From NCBI GenBank assembly GCA_951799405.1, contig OX637352.1, positions 15,448,820 through 15,512,819 on the forward strand: DNA of 64,000 nt, given 5' to 3'. The stretch comes from Agapetus fuscipes. Lineage: Eukaryota > Arthropoda > Insecta > Trichoptera > Glossosomatidae. Positions 19,085-28,680 of this stretch are shown here, piece after piece. The first letter of the stretch is position 1. Every line of letters starts with the position of its first letter. Made by a program: the position numbers and the translations under genes. The notes below the pieces were generated by a model. It was not told the origin of the DNA. It ran no database searches and saw only the letters and a list, made by a program, of their open reading frames with translations.

Positions 19085-19465
19085 AATCTTATCACATTTA
19101 ACGCATTCCCACACGCAGACATTTGTATAAGTTCGCGCTAACAGCATGCAGCATGTCACAATCTCACATGAACATAATCCCTGCAACTCTTGGTAACATT
19201 TGCAGAGTGAACCATTTTCTACAGCATGGGTGGTCAGCCGCATACTAACCTATAAGTCAAGGAGCATACACAACAAATAACATTTTTTAAATCAACAAAT
19301 TATAACATGTATGGACATCAAAAACTAACAGAAAACAAATTCTAATTTAAAAAAACCCTAGCCGCCAACATCACAGATCAACCGCCATTTATTTCTGTCC
19401 CTACACACTTCTTTCATTTCCTCCAGAGTCATAATCTTCTTCATACAGACTCTCCTTTTATTAAC
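19085..19465 (-). mobile_element. LINE-A 3' end (tail plus RT stub)
   Basis: Minus strand: RT stub with codons for a VCxDRNKWRLICDVGG-like end (19365-19440), then the AT-rich 3' UTR (19263-19360), then a partly deleted tail to 19085. The UTR closely matches that at 8424-8510 and 32100-32210, so these copies share a source. Confidence 0.75.
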
Positions 19466-19590
19466 CGTCAATATTTAAGATTGCGTGCGTCAGTCCAACA
19501 CCGCTCCAACTGTATACCTACGTCAATTACATTCCATTACTTCTGATTGGCTGCAGGCCCGAGGACGTGCGATGCAATTTGTGTGCGTTT

Positions 19591-19665
19591 CGCGGGATAA
19601 TGTATAGCTTTGTATGCGCGTACCGCGGGATAATGTATAGCTTTGTATGCGCGTACCGCGGGTAA
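19591..19665. repeat. 33-bp tandem repeat
   Basis: Just over two copies of a unit starting CGCGGGATAATGTATAGC, spaced 33 bp apart, in a locally GC-rich patch. Function unknown. Confidence 0.7.
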
Positions 19666-19785
19666 TCACGCCCGTGCAGGTACTCGCTGCAGCTGGGTGA
19701 AGATTGCAGGACAACGACCCCCACAGAGGCGTAGGTATAGCGTTTTTTTACGTGGAGAGATCCTTGACTCATAAATAAAATAATA

Positions 19786-20076
19786 TTAGGATGATTTATT
19801 TGGTGAGCGCTGTTTTTGTGTGTATCACACCTCAAGAGCCCTCTGCGAGCTCGGTCGTCGCTGTAGAAAGCGCCAATTCTCGAGCAAGACCCAGTTGTTG
19901 TAAGGTTGGATGGACCTTTCAGTGACCGGTCTTTGGTAAAGGTTTATGAATTTTTTAACCCAGCGAAGAGCAAATTTAAAAATATAAATGGTATATTTTG
20001 TGCTCCACCGGGATCCGAATCCACAACCTTCCATTTACGAGTCCGAAGTGTTGCCACTACGGACTACGGACCGGTC
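19786..20076 (-). mobile_element. SINE-B, variant head
   Basis: Complete minus-strand copy. The head has the variant A-box region TAGTCCGTAGTGG and the B box GGATTCGGATCC, the same variants as in the 5S-headed copy at 62980. No 5S piece is attached here. Confidence 0.85.
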
Positions 20077-20089
20077 CATAGGTTGATGA

Positions 20090-20146
20090 TACTTATAGGT
20101 TGGTATACGGCTGACCACTCATGCTGTAAAAAATGGTTCACTGAAA
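20090..20146 (+). mobile_element. LINE-A tail, head fragment
   Basis: TACTTATAGGTTGGTATACGG to AAAAAATGGTTCACT only; truncated. Confidence 0.65.
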
Positions 20147-20169
20147 ATTTTGTCCTAAAGGCGCTTGTG

Positions 20170-20320
20170 ACATAACTGTTACTGTAACTCTGTCGCCATT
20201 CCGCTAGGGGTGGCCAGGGCCTCTGCAGAGCTGCCTTCATTTTTTCCTATCCTTACATACCTCTTTCAATTCATTCATATCCATCACCTTTTTCATGCAT
20301 TTTCTTCTTTTACGCTCAGT
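20170..20320 (-). pseudogene. LINE RT C-terminal scrap, second subfamily
   Basis: The minus strand encodes a HxKKVMDMNELKEVCKDRKK block followed by MKAALQRPWPP-type codons. It is about 90% like 17816-17972 by eye and has the same length, suggesting both come from one 5'-truncated source or a shared internal promoterless segment. No tail is attached on the 3' side; the adjoining LINE-A head fragment is in the opposite orientation. Confidence 0.65.
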
Positions 20321-20344
20321 TTTATGCTCTTTGTGTATCCCATC

Positions 20345-20585
20345 TATAATTTATAATCTAAGTTGCAGGGATATATTCATTCAAAGCTCTCAGATGTATG
20401 CCCACAAACAAACACGTGTAGTTCGCGCTTACAAATGCTGATTGTGTACTTACAAATAAAATCCAAACCTCAAATGAACATAAGCCCTGCAACTCTTGCC
20501 GACATTCCCTGAAACAGGGGTGACATTGGCAAAGTGAACCATTTTTTACAGTATGGGTGGTCAGCCTCATACCAACCTATAAGTT
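20345..20585 (-). mobile_element. LINE-A 3' tail
   Basis: Starts ATTTATAATCTAAGTTGCAGGG and ends CAGCCTCATACCAACCTATAAG, complete. It lies 3' of the RT relic at 20640-20940 in the same orientation. Its sequence is very close to 37545-37788. Confidence 0.85.
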
Positions 20586-20639
20586 ATACGTATAAGGAAT
20601 ACGAGTAATAAATAACATTTAAGTATAAAAAAAAAACAA

Positions 20640-20940
20640 CAACAAAACCTTAAAATTTTTCATTCATTCTTTCACAATATCCTCAATCTGATCACTCAAT
20701 ACTTTTCTCGGTCGTCCCTTCCCTCTTTTTCCTTTCACACTTTCTTTGTATACATACTTTGTCATTTTATCATCATTCATTCTTTCCACATGCCCAAACC
20801 ATCTCATCACATTCTTTTGTACCTTAACTTTCACATCCTCTTTCAAATTACATTATTTCTTTACCCATTCATTCCTAACTCTATCCTTCAGAGTTTTTCC
20901 TGTCATGCTTCTCAAATGCTTCATTTCCACCGTACATACA
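20640..20940 (-). pseudogene. LINE-A-type RT C-terminal relic
   Basis: The minus-strand frame reads MKEDVKVKVQKNVMRWFGHV, ERMNDDKMTKYVYKESVKGK and RGKGRPRKVLSDQIEDIVKE before a stop at 20664. The RWFGHxERM...GKGRPRKxxxDQI pattern is the RT C-terminal block; upstream codons (RSMTGKTLKDRVRNEWV) continue it with a frame change. The final DRKKWR block is missing because a stop precedes it. The LINE-A tail follows at 20345-20585. Confidence 0.8.
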
Positions 20941-21153
20941 TAAAAAAAAAACGTAAAACCGCATTAATAGGAATGCCAATAAATGCTTGTATTATTTTTT
21001 TTTAATTTTAGAGCTGTTTTGATTTTAACGATTTATGATAAAAAAATAAAAATGATTTTTTGCATTTTTCTGCAATCTCAAACTTTAAACTGTTTTCCTG
21101 AACAATTTAGTTTATGTCGCTTATGCCCTACTGCCTTTTAACCGTCGATTTAA
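20941..21153 (-). repeat. Dispersed repeat L, uninterrupted copy
   Basis: Complementary to 7484-7925 without the MITE. The site GAAAACAGTTTAAAG (minus strand, near 21090) is the empty target for MITE-CWG copy 2. Confidence 0.7.
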
Positions 21154-21354
21154 TGTAAATCCCCAGTGTAACATATCTGTGCAAATTAGATTAGACAGTA
21201 CTTTAAGTTATTCAAAAATATTGAATTAACAAAAAATGGTGTATACTTTACCACGTCCATGTAGTTTATGAGGACCGGTTACCTCAGATTCCGTTGTTAG
21301 TGTATTAGATTGCACCTCTTGTATGGACCTACATTCTTTTAATGTAAAGCATCT

Positions 21355-21560
21355 TAATCTAAATCTAAGTTGCAAAGATATGCATCATTTGAGGTTCATA
21401 TTAAATGCATTCCCACAAGCAGACACGCATAATTTTGAGCTCACACATGCCGCATGTGGACCTACAATATAAAAACCTAATCTCAAATGAACATAAGCCC
21501 TGCAACTTTTGCCGACATTCTCTGAAACAGGGGTGACATTGGCAAAGTGAATCACTTTTT
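21355..21560 (-). mobile_element. LINE-A 3' tail
   Basis: From AATCTAAATCTAAGTTGCAAAG to GACATTGGCAAAGTGAATCAC; truncated before the GGTCAGCC end. Confidence 0.8.
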
Positions 21561-21934
21561 TTTCAATTATACCCAGTAATTCCTAAGGAATTGTTACGAA
21601 CGGTTGAGTTCGTGTAGACCCGCTGATTGGTGTGTGTGAACACTCTGGTATAGTGTGGAACAATACTCTAGTATAATCCATTATGGAAGTATCTACCATG
21701 TTGTCGAACATGCAAGAATCGTCTCTGCCGCAAATATATATACGAGCATAGTTTTCCTGGGACAGAGTCGCTTTGACCATTGTAACGTGAATACCATGTA
21801 AGCAGAAAGTGAAGAGTGAACACTACAATGAACAGAAAAATAGTCACGAGGTCTGCTTAAAAGAACTGTAGTTAGAATTAGTCAGATAACTAGGGAGCAA
21901 TCCCCAACATCTATTTTTGTGTCTTTAATCTATA
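21561..21934. other. Possible LTR fragment, otherwise unrecognised
   Basis: It includes TGTTACGAACGGTTGAG at 21594, an LTR-like TGTTACGA start also seen at 56688, but no matching end or second copy is visible. The interval is otherwise non-coding. Confidence 0.25.
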
Positions 21935-22085
21935 TTGTAAAGGTGTAAACAGACACGTGTAAGTTCGCGTGTACACAATATGTTTGTATTGTGTGTACTT
22001 ATAAATAAAAAAACCTCACATAAACCTTGCAACTTCTGCCGCTTTTCCATGAAACCGGGTGGCATTGGCAAAAATGAATCAAGTT
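21935..22085 (-). mobile_element. LINE-A 3' tail, partial
   Basis: Carries ACAGACACGTGTAAGTTCGCG and CCATGAAACCGGGTGGCATTGG; both ends lost. Confidence 0.65.
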
Positions 22086-22095
22086 TGTACAGCAA

Positions 22096-22195
22096 AGTCC
22101 GAACGATGGTTCAGTAGGTAGAGTGCTTACATTGCATGCCGAGGCAACTGAAGTGGTTGGCGTAAAGTCGGCCCCCTTACCTGTAAGAATAATTT
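22096..22195 (+). mobile_element. SINE-C, internally deleted
   Basis: The head GGTTCAGTAGGTAGAGTGC...TGCATGCCGAGG joins CAACTGAAGTGGTTGGCG directly, so the B box and 100 bp of body are gone. Confidence 0.65.
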
Positions 22196-22809
22196 CTAAA
22201 TTTATTTATTTTATTTATTTATTTATTTGTAAAAACACCAACAGATCATTGACAATTTTTTCACAAGTTAAACATAATAAATTACATACTAGACATCAAT
22301 GCTCCAGTGACGGTGTCTGTCACATACTTAGTTGTTATAAAATTCTTATTGTCTAAATTTTATATAATATTTGAACCATAATTAATCATCATAATAATAT
22401 AAGCGCGCTTGATTCATGACGAGTACATTGAGTGCAAATACCAGTCAATACATAATAATCGTATATTAAGCCACAAATACCCAACGCTCGTCATTATAAA
22501 ATGTTGCAGGCAAAATCACGAAAGCAGAAAAAAAAAACAAGAAAGAAAAAATAAGAGAGAGAAAAAAAAAAAAAATGAATATTCCAATTGATTAGCACCT
22601 TGGAATTAATTCATTACCGTTCAGATAATATGATAGATAGGTGAGTAAAAAAGGCTTGAATATTAATGCACTTACCATTACAAACAGGTCAAATATGTTT
22701 AAAAAAGATGGGAATATGAATATTACATACATACATATATATATCAATATGTATATGAAGAAGGAGGGATAAAGAAGTATACATACTAAGTTAATGACGT
22801 ATACTACAT
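22196..22809. other. AT-rich, purine-rich stretch
   Basis: Contains a TTTA/ATTT run (22200-22230) and an A-rich AGAAAGAAAAAATAAGAGAG stretch (22530-22580). The part next to 22810 may be the 3' UTR of the Jockey-like LINE. No gene. Confidence 0.45.
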
Positions 22810-23520
22810 AAAGTTTGTTAAATGTCTACAATTGATTGCGCTTTAAAGGCCACGAGGATTGCTCGCTTGAAAGTAGTGACCGGATCAGAAAAAATATCAA
22901 CATTAGGTACGACTTTCGATACATTGTTATACGATCGCATCATGCGTCCAATCGGGCAGAAATGCCCTACATTGGTGTTATATTTTTTTAGGCGAAATAA
23001 TTGCCCACTTCTTAGTTTAGAGTTAGCGTAAAAGCATAGTAGTTCCAAGTCCGAGGTGTCCAAGTTACCCTGGACTAACTTACGAAGGTACATCAATTCG
23101 GCGACATTTCGCCTGACTGATAATTTTTCCATATTAAAAAGAGATAGGCGCTCCTCATAGTCCAAACGACCACCGTGCCCCGCTCGATAACACAGAATTC
23201 TTGTAAAGTATCTTTGGACACGCTCGATCTTGTCATTGTGCAATGTATAGTACGGGGACCAAATAAAAGACTGGTATTCGAGAAGACTGCGGACTAGGGC
23301 ATAGTAAAGTGTGATTACACTATAGGGCTGCTTGAAAGGTTTTGCTGTTCTTAATAGGAAACCCAAAGTTTTAAAGGACTTCTGCGTGATGAGATCATAG
23401 TGATCTTTAAACGTTAACTCAGCGTCCAGGATAATTCCGAGATCTTTAATTGATGTCACTTTTGTTAGCTCTGTGCCACTTACGCTATAGGAAAAACTCA
23501 GTACTTTTTTTTAAATTCGG
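22810..23520 (-). pseudogene. Jockey-like LINE RT thumb and C-terminus
   Basis: A 213-codon minus-strand frame carries the region after the RT palm: VTSIKDLGIILDAELTFKDH, then SFKTLGFLLRTAKPF, YYALVRSLLEYQSFIWSPYY, IERVQRYFTRILCYR, and near the end CPIGRMMRSYN and FKRAILVAF. The upstream frame (FSYSVSGTELTK) continues about 15 codons to 23520, then the element is truncated, so palm, YADD and endonuclease are missing. The frame has no internal stop, suggesting a fairly recent 5'-truncated insertion. It belongs to the Jockey superfamily and is a different lineage from the 15-kb fragment. Confidence 0.85.
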
Positions 23521-23523
23521 GGA

Positions 23524-23645
23524 TATGAAGTGGTTGACGGAGCGTCGACCCCTTGCCTTTAAAAATAAATAAGTTTCACGCACCACATGCGACCGCTGCA
23601 ACAAGAACTTGCACTATGCATGCAGCTCAGTTGCGTTGCGTGTAA
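23524..23645 (+). mobile_element. SINE-C 3' fragment
   Basis: GAAGTGGTTGACGGAGCG to CAGCTCAGTTGCGTTGCG; the body end only, diverged. Confidence 0.6.
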
Positions 23646-23794
23646 GATTTGAATGTCTGGAAATGACGAAAAATAAACCAATTTACTTCAAGTACCCAAG
23701 TACATAATAATGTATAGTGGATCTGACAAATTAACTTGTGGGGCTTCTGGCAGAGGCGGAACCACAATTTAGGCAAATAGTTGTTGTCCGCACT

Positions 23795-23955
23795 AAAAAA
23801 AAACGCAACTAAGCTACACATATAGTGTAACTTCTTGCCTGCGTTTCCCCGAAGGGATCGCATGTGGCGCCTATTTATTTATTTTTATATCGGGACCTAT
23901 TTATTTTTACAGGTAAGGGGGCCGGCCTCACACCAACCACTTTCAGTTGAAGTGG
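23795..23955 (-). mobile_element. SINE-C 3' part
   Basis: Starts with the tail AAAAAAAAACGCAACTAAGC and runs to CACTTTCAGTTGAAGTGG; headless, with a small duplication of the CTATTTATTT region. Confidence 0.75.
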
Positions 23956-23957
23956 AA

Positions 23958-24158
23958 AATAAATATTAGCATGATTTATTTGGTGAGCGCTGTTTTTGTG
24001 TGTATCACGCCTCAAGAGCCATCTGCGAGCTTAGTCGTCGCTGTAGAAAGCACCAATTCTCAAGTAAGACCCAGTTGCACTCAGGCTGGATGGACCACTG
24101 GTGACCGATCATTGGTTATAGGCAGATGGATCTTTCAACGCAGCGAAGAGCATTGTGG
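23958..24158 (-). mobile_element. SINE-B, headless
   Basis: From the ATTAGCATGATTTATTTGG tail to CAACGCAGCGAAGAGCATTG; the tRNA-like head is replaced by a LINE scrap. Confidence 0.75.
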
Positions 24159-24159
24159 A

Positions 24160-24262
24160 TGAGAATTGAAGCGTTCGAGATGTGTGTCTACCGAAAAATG
24201 CTTCGGATCCCCTGGCGGGATCGGGTCACCAATGAAGAAGTCCTCCGACGTTGAAGGGGGGG
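24160..24262 (+). pseudogene. RTE-like LINE RT scrap
   Basis: The plus frame reads WMRIEAFEMCVYRKMLRIPW followed by RDRVTNEEVLRR and a stop. The LEAFEMxxYRxMLRIxWxDRVTNEEVLRR pattern is diagnostic of RTE-type LINE polymerases just after the thumb. About 34 codons survive. It is joined to a SINE-C scrap (GGTTTCCCAGCTCCCGAGAG) and to a LINE-A tail. Confidence 0.7.
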
Positions 24263-24299
24263 TTTCCCAGCTCCCGAGAGGGCTGGTACTATCCAAATC

Positions 24300-24545
24300 C
24301 AATCCAATCCAAGCTGCAAGGACATATACCATTTAAGATTTATATCAAATGCATTCCCACAAGCAGACATGTATAATTTCGCGCTAACACATGCCGCATG
24401 TGGACCTACATTATAAGAACCCATCTCAAATGAACATAAGCCCTGCAACTCCTGCCGTCCCTCCCTGAGTCAGGGGTGACACTGGCAAAGTTAACCACTT
24501 TTTTACAGCATGGGTGGTCAGCCGCATACCAACCCATAAGTCAAC
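24300..24545 (-). mobile_element. LINE-A 3' tail
   Basis: Full copy, from CAATCCAAGCTGCAAGGAC to CGCATACCAACCCATAAGTCAA. The CCAATCC repeats are a variant of the TTAGA tail. Confidence 0.8.
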
Positions 24546-24547
24546 TC

Positions 24548-24710
24548 ATTTCTTGTAAAGGCTGAGTAAACCTTGCCAGTATTTTTTTGTTGGGTTTGAA
24601 ATACACACTGAAATGGGTAATCATTTCTGGAACCCTCAGTGGGATTCGAACCCGAGCTCTCGTCATGGGATGCAAGCACTCCACCAACTGAGTTACTCTA
24701 TTTGTGTAGC
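24548..24710 (-). mobile_element. SINE-C, head half
   Basis: Carries TTGTAAAGGCTGAGTAAACC, GGGATTCGAACCCGAGC (B box) and CCAACTGAGTTA (A box). The 3' half is missing. Confidence 0.75.
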
Positions 24711-24768
24711 TTAGTCACTTAGTCATTTTTATATTAGGAGCACTGTTCCAGACCTTCGCGTGGACTGC

Positions 24769-25275
24769 AAAAAAAAAAACGCAACTAAGCTACACATATA
24801 GTGTAACTTCTTGCCTGCGTTATCCCCGAAGGGGTCGCATGTGGCGCTTCGGGACCTTTTTATTTTTACAGGTAAGGGGGCCGGCCTCACACCAACCACT
24901 TTCAGTTGAAGTGGGGGTTTCCCAGCTCCCGGGGGGGCTGGTTCTCATTTCTTGTGAAGGCTGAGTAAACCTTTGAGATCGAACCCTTGCTCTCGGCATG
25001 GAATGCAAGCATTCTACCAATTGAGCTATCGACCTTTTTACGAGCTTGATCGTCGTCGCTACAAAGCGCCAATTCTCAAACAAGACCCAGTTGCTGTAAG
25101 GCTGGATGAACCTTTGGTGACCGGTCATTGGTAAAGGTTTTATGAATTTTTCAACCCAGCGAAGAGCAAATTTGAAAATATAAATGGTATTTTTTTTGTG
25201 CTCCGCCGGGAATCGAACCCACAACCTTCCCATTCAGAGTCCGCAGTGTTACCACTGAGCTACGGACCGGTCAAT
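24769..25275 (-). mobile_element. B-C dimeric SINE, copy 1
   Basis: On the minus strand a complete SINE-B head and half body (25275-25037) joins at TACGAGCTTGATCG/TAAAAAGG to a SINE-C head (GGTCGATAGCTCAATTGG, GGTTCGATCTC) that lacks the ATTTCCC...ACCGGC block and continues to the SINE-C tail and poly-A at 24769. The same junction and internal deletion occur at 48100-49311, so the dimer itself was copied. Confidence 0.75.
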
Positions 25276-25289
25276 GTCTAGAAAATTGA

Positions 25290-25482
25290 GTTAGTTGAAT
25301 AATCTGCTGTGGAATGCCTTACCACACGAGCTGAGAGCTGTGGAGAGTACAAGTGCATTTAGGTCAGGATTGAAGACATGCTTGTTCGGGAGGGGCTATG
25401 GCTCTGCAGTGCCCTTGCAGTGAATTCACAAAACGGCACTAAAAATATTGTCAATTTATTATTATTATTATTAATAAAGAGC
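25290..25482 (+). pseudogene. CR1/L2-like LINE 3' end
   Basis: The plus frame reads LLWNALPHELRAVESTSAFR, SGLKTCLFGRGYGSAVPLQ and then a stop, followed by TTCACAAAACGGCACTAAAA and a (TTA)n tail at 25453-25473. The LWNxLPxELR...FRxxLKTxLF pattern is the end of L2/CR1-clade reverse transcriptases. Nothing upstream is left: the piece starts directly after the dimeric SINE. It is short (about 40 codons) but the motif order and the simple-repeat tail are convincing. Confidence 0.75.
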
Positions 25483-25882
25483 AACATGCATTAAGTTTTG
25501 GCCTGCCATGCCTACTGTGGAAGTACACGCGCCCATATGGGATGCTCGCCCCTGGTTGACTGCAATTCCTGGAAATCCTGGGTAATTGAAGAGCAACGTG
25601 ACGTTATTATTGAATGAACCGCCTGCAGTGTTGTCATCACACGGAGTTTTTACGTTCCTGAACAATGAGTCACTGTTCAGTATTTACGCTATCAGCATTG
25701 CGACATTCCCACTGTCGTCAGCTTTACTGTGTTTGATAATGCCTAAGCTCACGTGTAAACTAATTAACAGTTCAAATACGCGTCACCTGGATCCCGTCTA
25801 CAATGTTTATTTCATTCTTAAACGTCTTCAACCGGGCAGAATGCGTTGTGTGTAAAATGGTCCTTCGAACCGGTATTGCATT
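25483..25882. other. No recognised feature
   Basis: Moderate GC (about 45%). Contains an 89-codon plus frame (25586-25855) without a recognisable motif and an overlapping minus frame. Could be unique host DNA. Confidence 0.4.
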
Positions 25883-25886
25883 ATAC

Positions 25887-26302
25887 TGTTATGTAAATAT
25901 GCAATATAAATATTAAAATAAGTATAGGTATTAGTTATAGCTAATTGGAATTCTTTATTGTATTCGTGGGTAGAATTGATGATTGTGAGTAAATATAGAA
26001 GTCACTATATTTGTGTGTGCTTCGAGAACAGTCTAGCAACAATGTGTTCTCGACAGTTCCATCTTCTTAGTATAAAAAGGGTGCAAATTGCTTGCACTAG
26101 GCAGTTGGTCTTCAAGCTCTAACAAATACAGTCTTATCTGTTAGCTCCAATACAATAAACGAATTCGACCAGTGACCTCAAACCAAGTGTAATGAAATAA
26201 ATGAAAGTGTCTTTGTAACAATAAATATAAACGTGTAAAATAAATAAGTAAAAAGAAGAGTAGTGTTTTATTTGAAAAGTATCCGAACCAAAAATCGTAA
26301 CA
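25887..26302 (+). mobile_element. Solo LTR
   Basis: A 416-bp unit starts TGTTATG and ends CGTAACA (TGTTA...TAACA termini) with a 4-bp duplication ATAC on each side (25883-25886, 26303-26306). Inside are a TATA box, AGTATAAAAAGGG (26071-26083), and AATAAA signals from about 26153. No second LTR or gag/pol lies nearby, so it is the product of LTR-LTR recombination. It is not the same family as the LTRs at 53-57 kb. Confidence 0.8.
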
Positions 26303-26884
26303 ATACTGTTACATTATACTGGGGTTCAAAAAGTCTTTAAATTAACAAAACTGGTCTTCTTTCATGGATATTTATTTTACAATTATATTTTTCTACTCCC
26401 ATTTGGTAATTTACTAATTACAAAACGGCTAACGCAATCACAATGCCATACATTTCTACACCCGTTGCATAATGTTACATTATGCAACCGGTAACCGTGT
26501 TAAAATGAACATGTGCGCATGCGCATTGTCAGAATTGGAACCATTTTTTAATTTCAAATGTCAACCTTGTATGGGGGTATGAAGACCTGTCAATCCAAGA
26601 TGGCCGCAAGCGATCAGCTGATTAGGCTTCATACAATATTAGTGATATTCGGTAGGTAGGAATTACCGTGGTGATGAGACTTTCAGCCCTGGTTCAGATG
26701 AAAATAAATAAGTATATTTTATGTGTAGAGTCAAATAAAAATTGTTAATAGTGCTAAAATTTATCGAATTTATTTATCGGATTGCTCCAAATAAAGCTTT
26801 CCTTTTTTCAATGGAAAATAAAAGGCTTGAAAGGAAAACAATACAAAAAATTTCACCGCAAAAAATAAACAAACTCAAAAAGTT
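26303..26884. other. Mostly unrecognised; MITE-J copy inside
   Basis: 26570-26690 (CCTGTCAATCCAAGATGGCC, ATCAGCTGATTAGG, AATTACCGTGGTGATGAGAC) matches the element at 35699-36062. The rest is AT-rich with no gene. Confidence 0.5.
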
Positions 26885-27115
26885 ACTTGGTTAATAGGTG
26901 AGTATGAGGTTGATCACCTATGCTGTACAAATTTGGTTCACCTGCCAATACAACTGCAGGGCATATGTTTATTTGAGTTTTGGGTTTGAATGTTTAAGCT
27001 TATATGCAGGATGTAAAAGCGCGACCTTATACATATGTGTCGGCTTGTGGGCATGAATTCAATATGAAACCTAAATATAATTTATTTTTACAACTTAGGT
27101 TAGATTAGATAATCG
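26885..27115 (+). mobile_element. LINE-A 3' tail, diverged
   Basis: TTGGTTAATAGGTGAGTATGAGGTTGATCACC to TTACAACTTAGGTTAGATTAGAT. A short deletion removed the GTCACCCC block. Confidence 0.7.
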
Positions 27116-27238
27116 AAGGGAATGATAAATCACACGTTTTGACAAAGGTAAGGTTTTAATTACTTCAAATGGACGAGTACATTATAATGACTATTATTCA
27201 CTATTTTGTTAATTCTCTCATGGTCGTAGAAAAAGTAT

Positions 27239-27362
27239 TGTATGCCACTGCACGTAATTAGTCTTTGTAACACTCGTGCTTTCTATTGTGCCATTCGGCT
27301 GCGCCTCATGGCACAAACTAGCACTCGTGTTAAAAAGACTATCATTACTTGGCAGTGGCATA
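27239..27362. mobile_element. Hairpin MITE-like element
   Basis: ATGCCACTGCACGTAATTAGTC ends pair with GACTATCATTACTTGGCAGTGGCAT. Nested inside, AACACTCGTGCT pairs with AGCACTCGTGTT and TTGTGCCATtcggctgcgccTCATGGCACAA forms the apex. The whole 124 bp folds into one long imperfect hairpin. Confidence 0.65.
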
Positions 27363-27781
27363 AATAACTATTATTTGACAATTTATATTTACTTCACATT
27401 TATGGTTCAGCACTTCACAGTTATGTTGGTCTTCAATGTTTTTCTTCTTCAAGGCTAACATAGACTAACTCCTCTGCAGGCGACTTGCGCCTTATATACC
27501 CATAGAAACAGTAGTCTCTAGAAGCCAATTTGCTAGAACGCTCTCGACCGCTCTAACAGCTTCGAGTAGGTACATAGTGATTATGATTTCTAGATTTCTT
27601 TAACCTATAATAATTATTCCTACTTACTCTTATCAGCGACAAACGATGTACCTACCTACCTTAGCATTTATATTAATCTGATATTTACATAGCAATACAT
27701 TGACAGTGCTCGACCCTTTTCACACTATTCTACTCAATTTCTTACGACCTTAAAAGGCGAAGAGCTAGCGATTGGTGTCCA
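27363..27781. other. No recognised feature
   Basis: AT-rich with TACCTACCTACC runs (27650-27662). No repeat or frame supported. Confidence 0.4.
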
Positions 27782-27895
27782 AAAATAAGATGCACTGTGA
27801 TTTTTTTTTATCTATGGAGTTCTTTCGCAAGCGTTAGCAATCTCCGACTTGTATGGATATCCAAAGTGTAAGGAATTCAGCAGAATAGCGCTTCA
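27782..27895 (+). repeat. Dispersed repeat Q, copy 2
   Basis: Matches 1-114 (GCACTGTGATTTTTTTTATC, TTCTTTCGCAAGCGTTAGC, AATAGCGCTTCAGG). After it the two loci differ until the LINE-A tail. Confidence 0.6.
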
Positions 27896-28091
27896 GGAGC
27901 TCTTGTCCTCTGATTTTACGTGGTACACGATACTGTTACAAATGTGTGATTGTGTGCCTGTGTGTTTTACTTCTGTGAGTGTATCTGTGCATCTAGATGT
28001 AGGCGCTTGTATGATTTTACTTGTATTTGTTCGATATGGAGTGAGTACCTACTCGAATATTTTAAATTGAATAGTATAGCGTGGTCTTTCC

Positions 28092-28675
28092 TTAAATTAT
28101 AGGTTGGTATGAGGCTGACCACTCATACTATAAAAAATGGTCCACATTGGCAATGTCACCCTTGTGTCAAGGAAGGTCGGCAAAAGTTACAGGGCTTATG
28201 TTCATTTAAAAAAAAAAACGCAACTAAGCTGCACATATAGTGTAACTTTTTGCCGCGTTATCCCCGAAGGAGTCGCATGTGGCGAGTTGAACTTATTTAT
28301 TTTTACAGGTAAGGGGGCCGGCCTTACGCCAACCACTTCAGTTGAAGTGGAGGTTTCCCAGCTCCCGAGAGTGCTGGTACTCATTTCTTGTGAAGGCTGA
28401 GTAAACCTTGCCGGTATTTTATTTTGGGGTTTGAAATAAACACCGAAACGGGAAATCATTTCTGACACCCTCGGTGGGATTCGAACCCGAGCTTTCGGCA
28501 TGGAATGCAAGCACTCTACCACCTGAGCTATCGACCGGACATTTGAAGTTTGGTTTTTGAATTGTACACATGAAGGATTTGTCAGCGCAAACTTACACGT
28601 ACGTATGTGTTCGTGGGGATGCTTTTAATGGGAATTTTAAATGTAATGTATCTTTGCAACTTAGATTATAGACTA
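28092..28675 (+). mobile_element. LINE-A tail interrupted by SINE-C
   Basis: 28092-28207 (TTAAATTATAGGTTGGTATGAGG...TTATGTTCATTT) and 28539-28675 (CATTTGAAGTTTGG...CTTTGCAACTTAGATTATAG) are one tail split at TTCATTT. Confidence 0.8.
28208..28538 (-). mobile_element. SINE-C, complete copy
   Basis: Complete from the poly-A end (AAAAAAAACGCAACTAAGC) to the head GTCCGGTCGATAGCTCAGG, with intact A and B boxes. CATTT flanks it on both sides (28203-28207, 28539-28543), a short target duplication. It dates after the LINE-A tail it interrupts. Confidence 0.85.
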
Positions 28676-28680
28676 TAATA

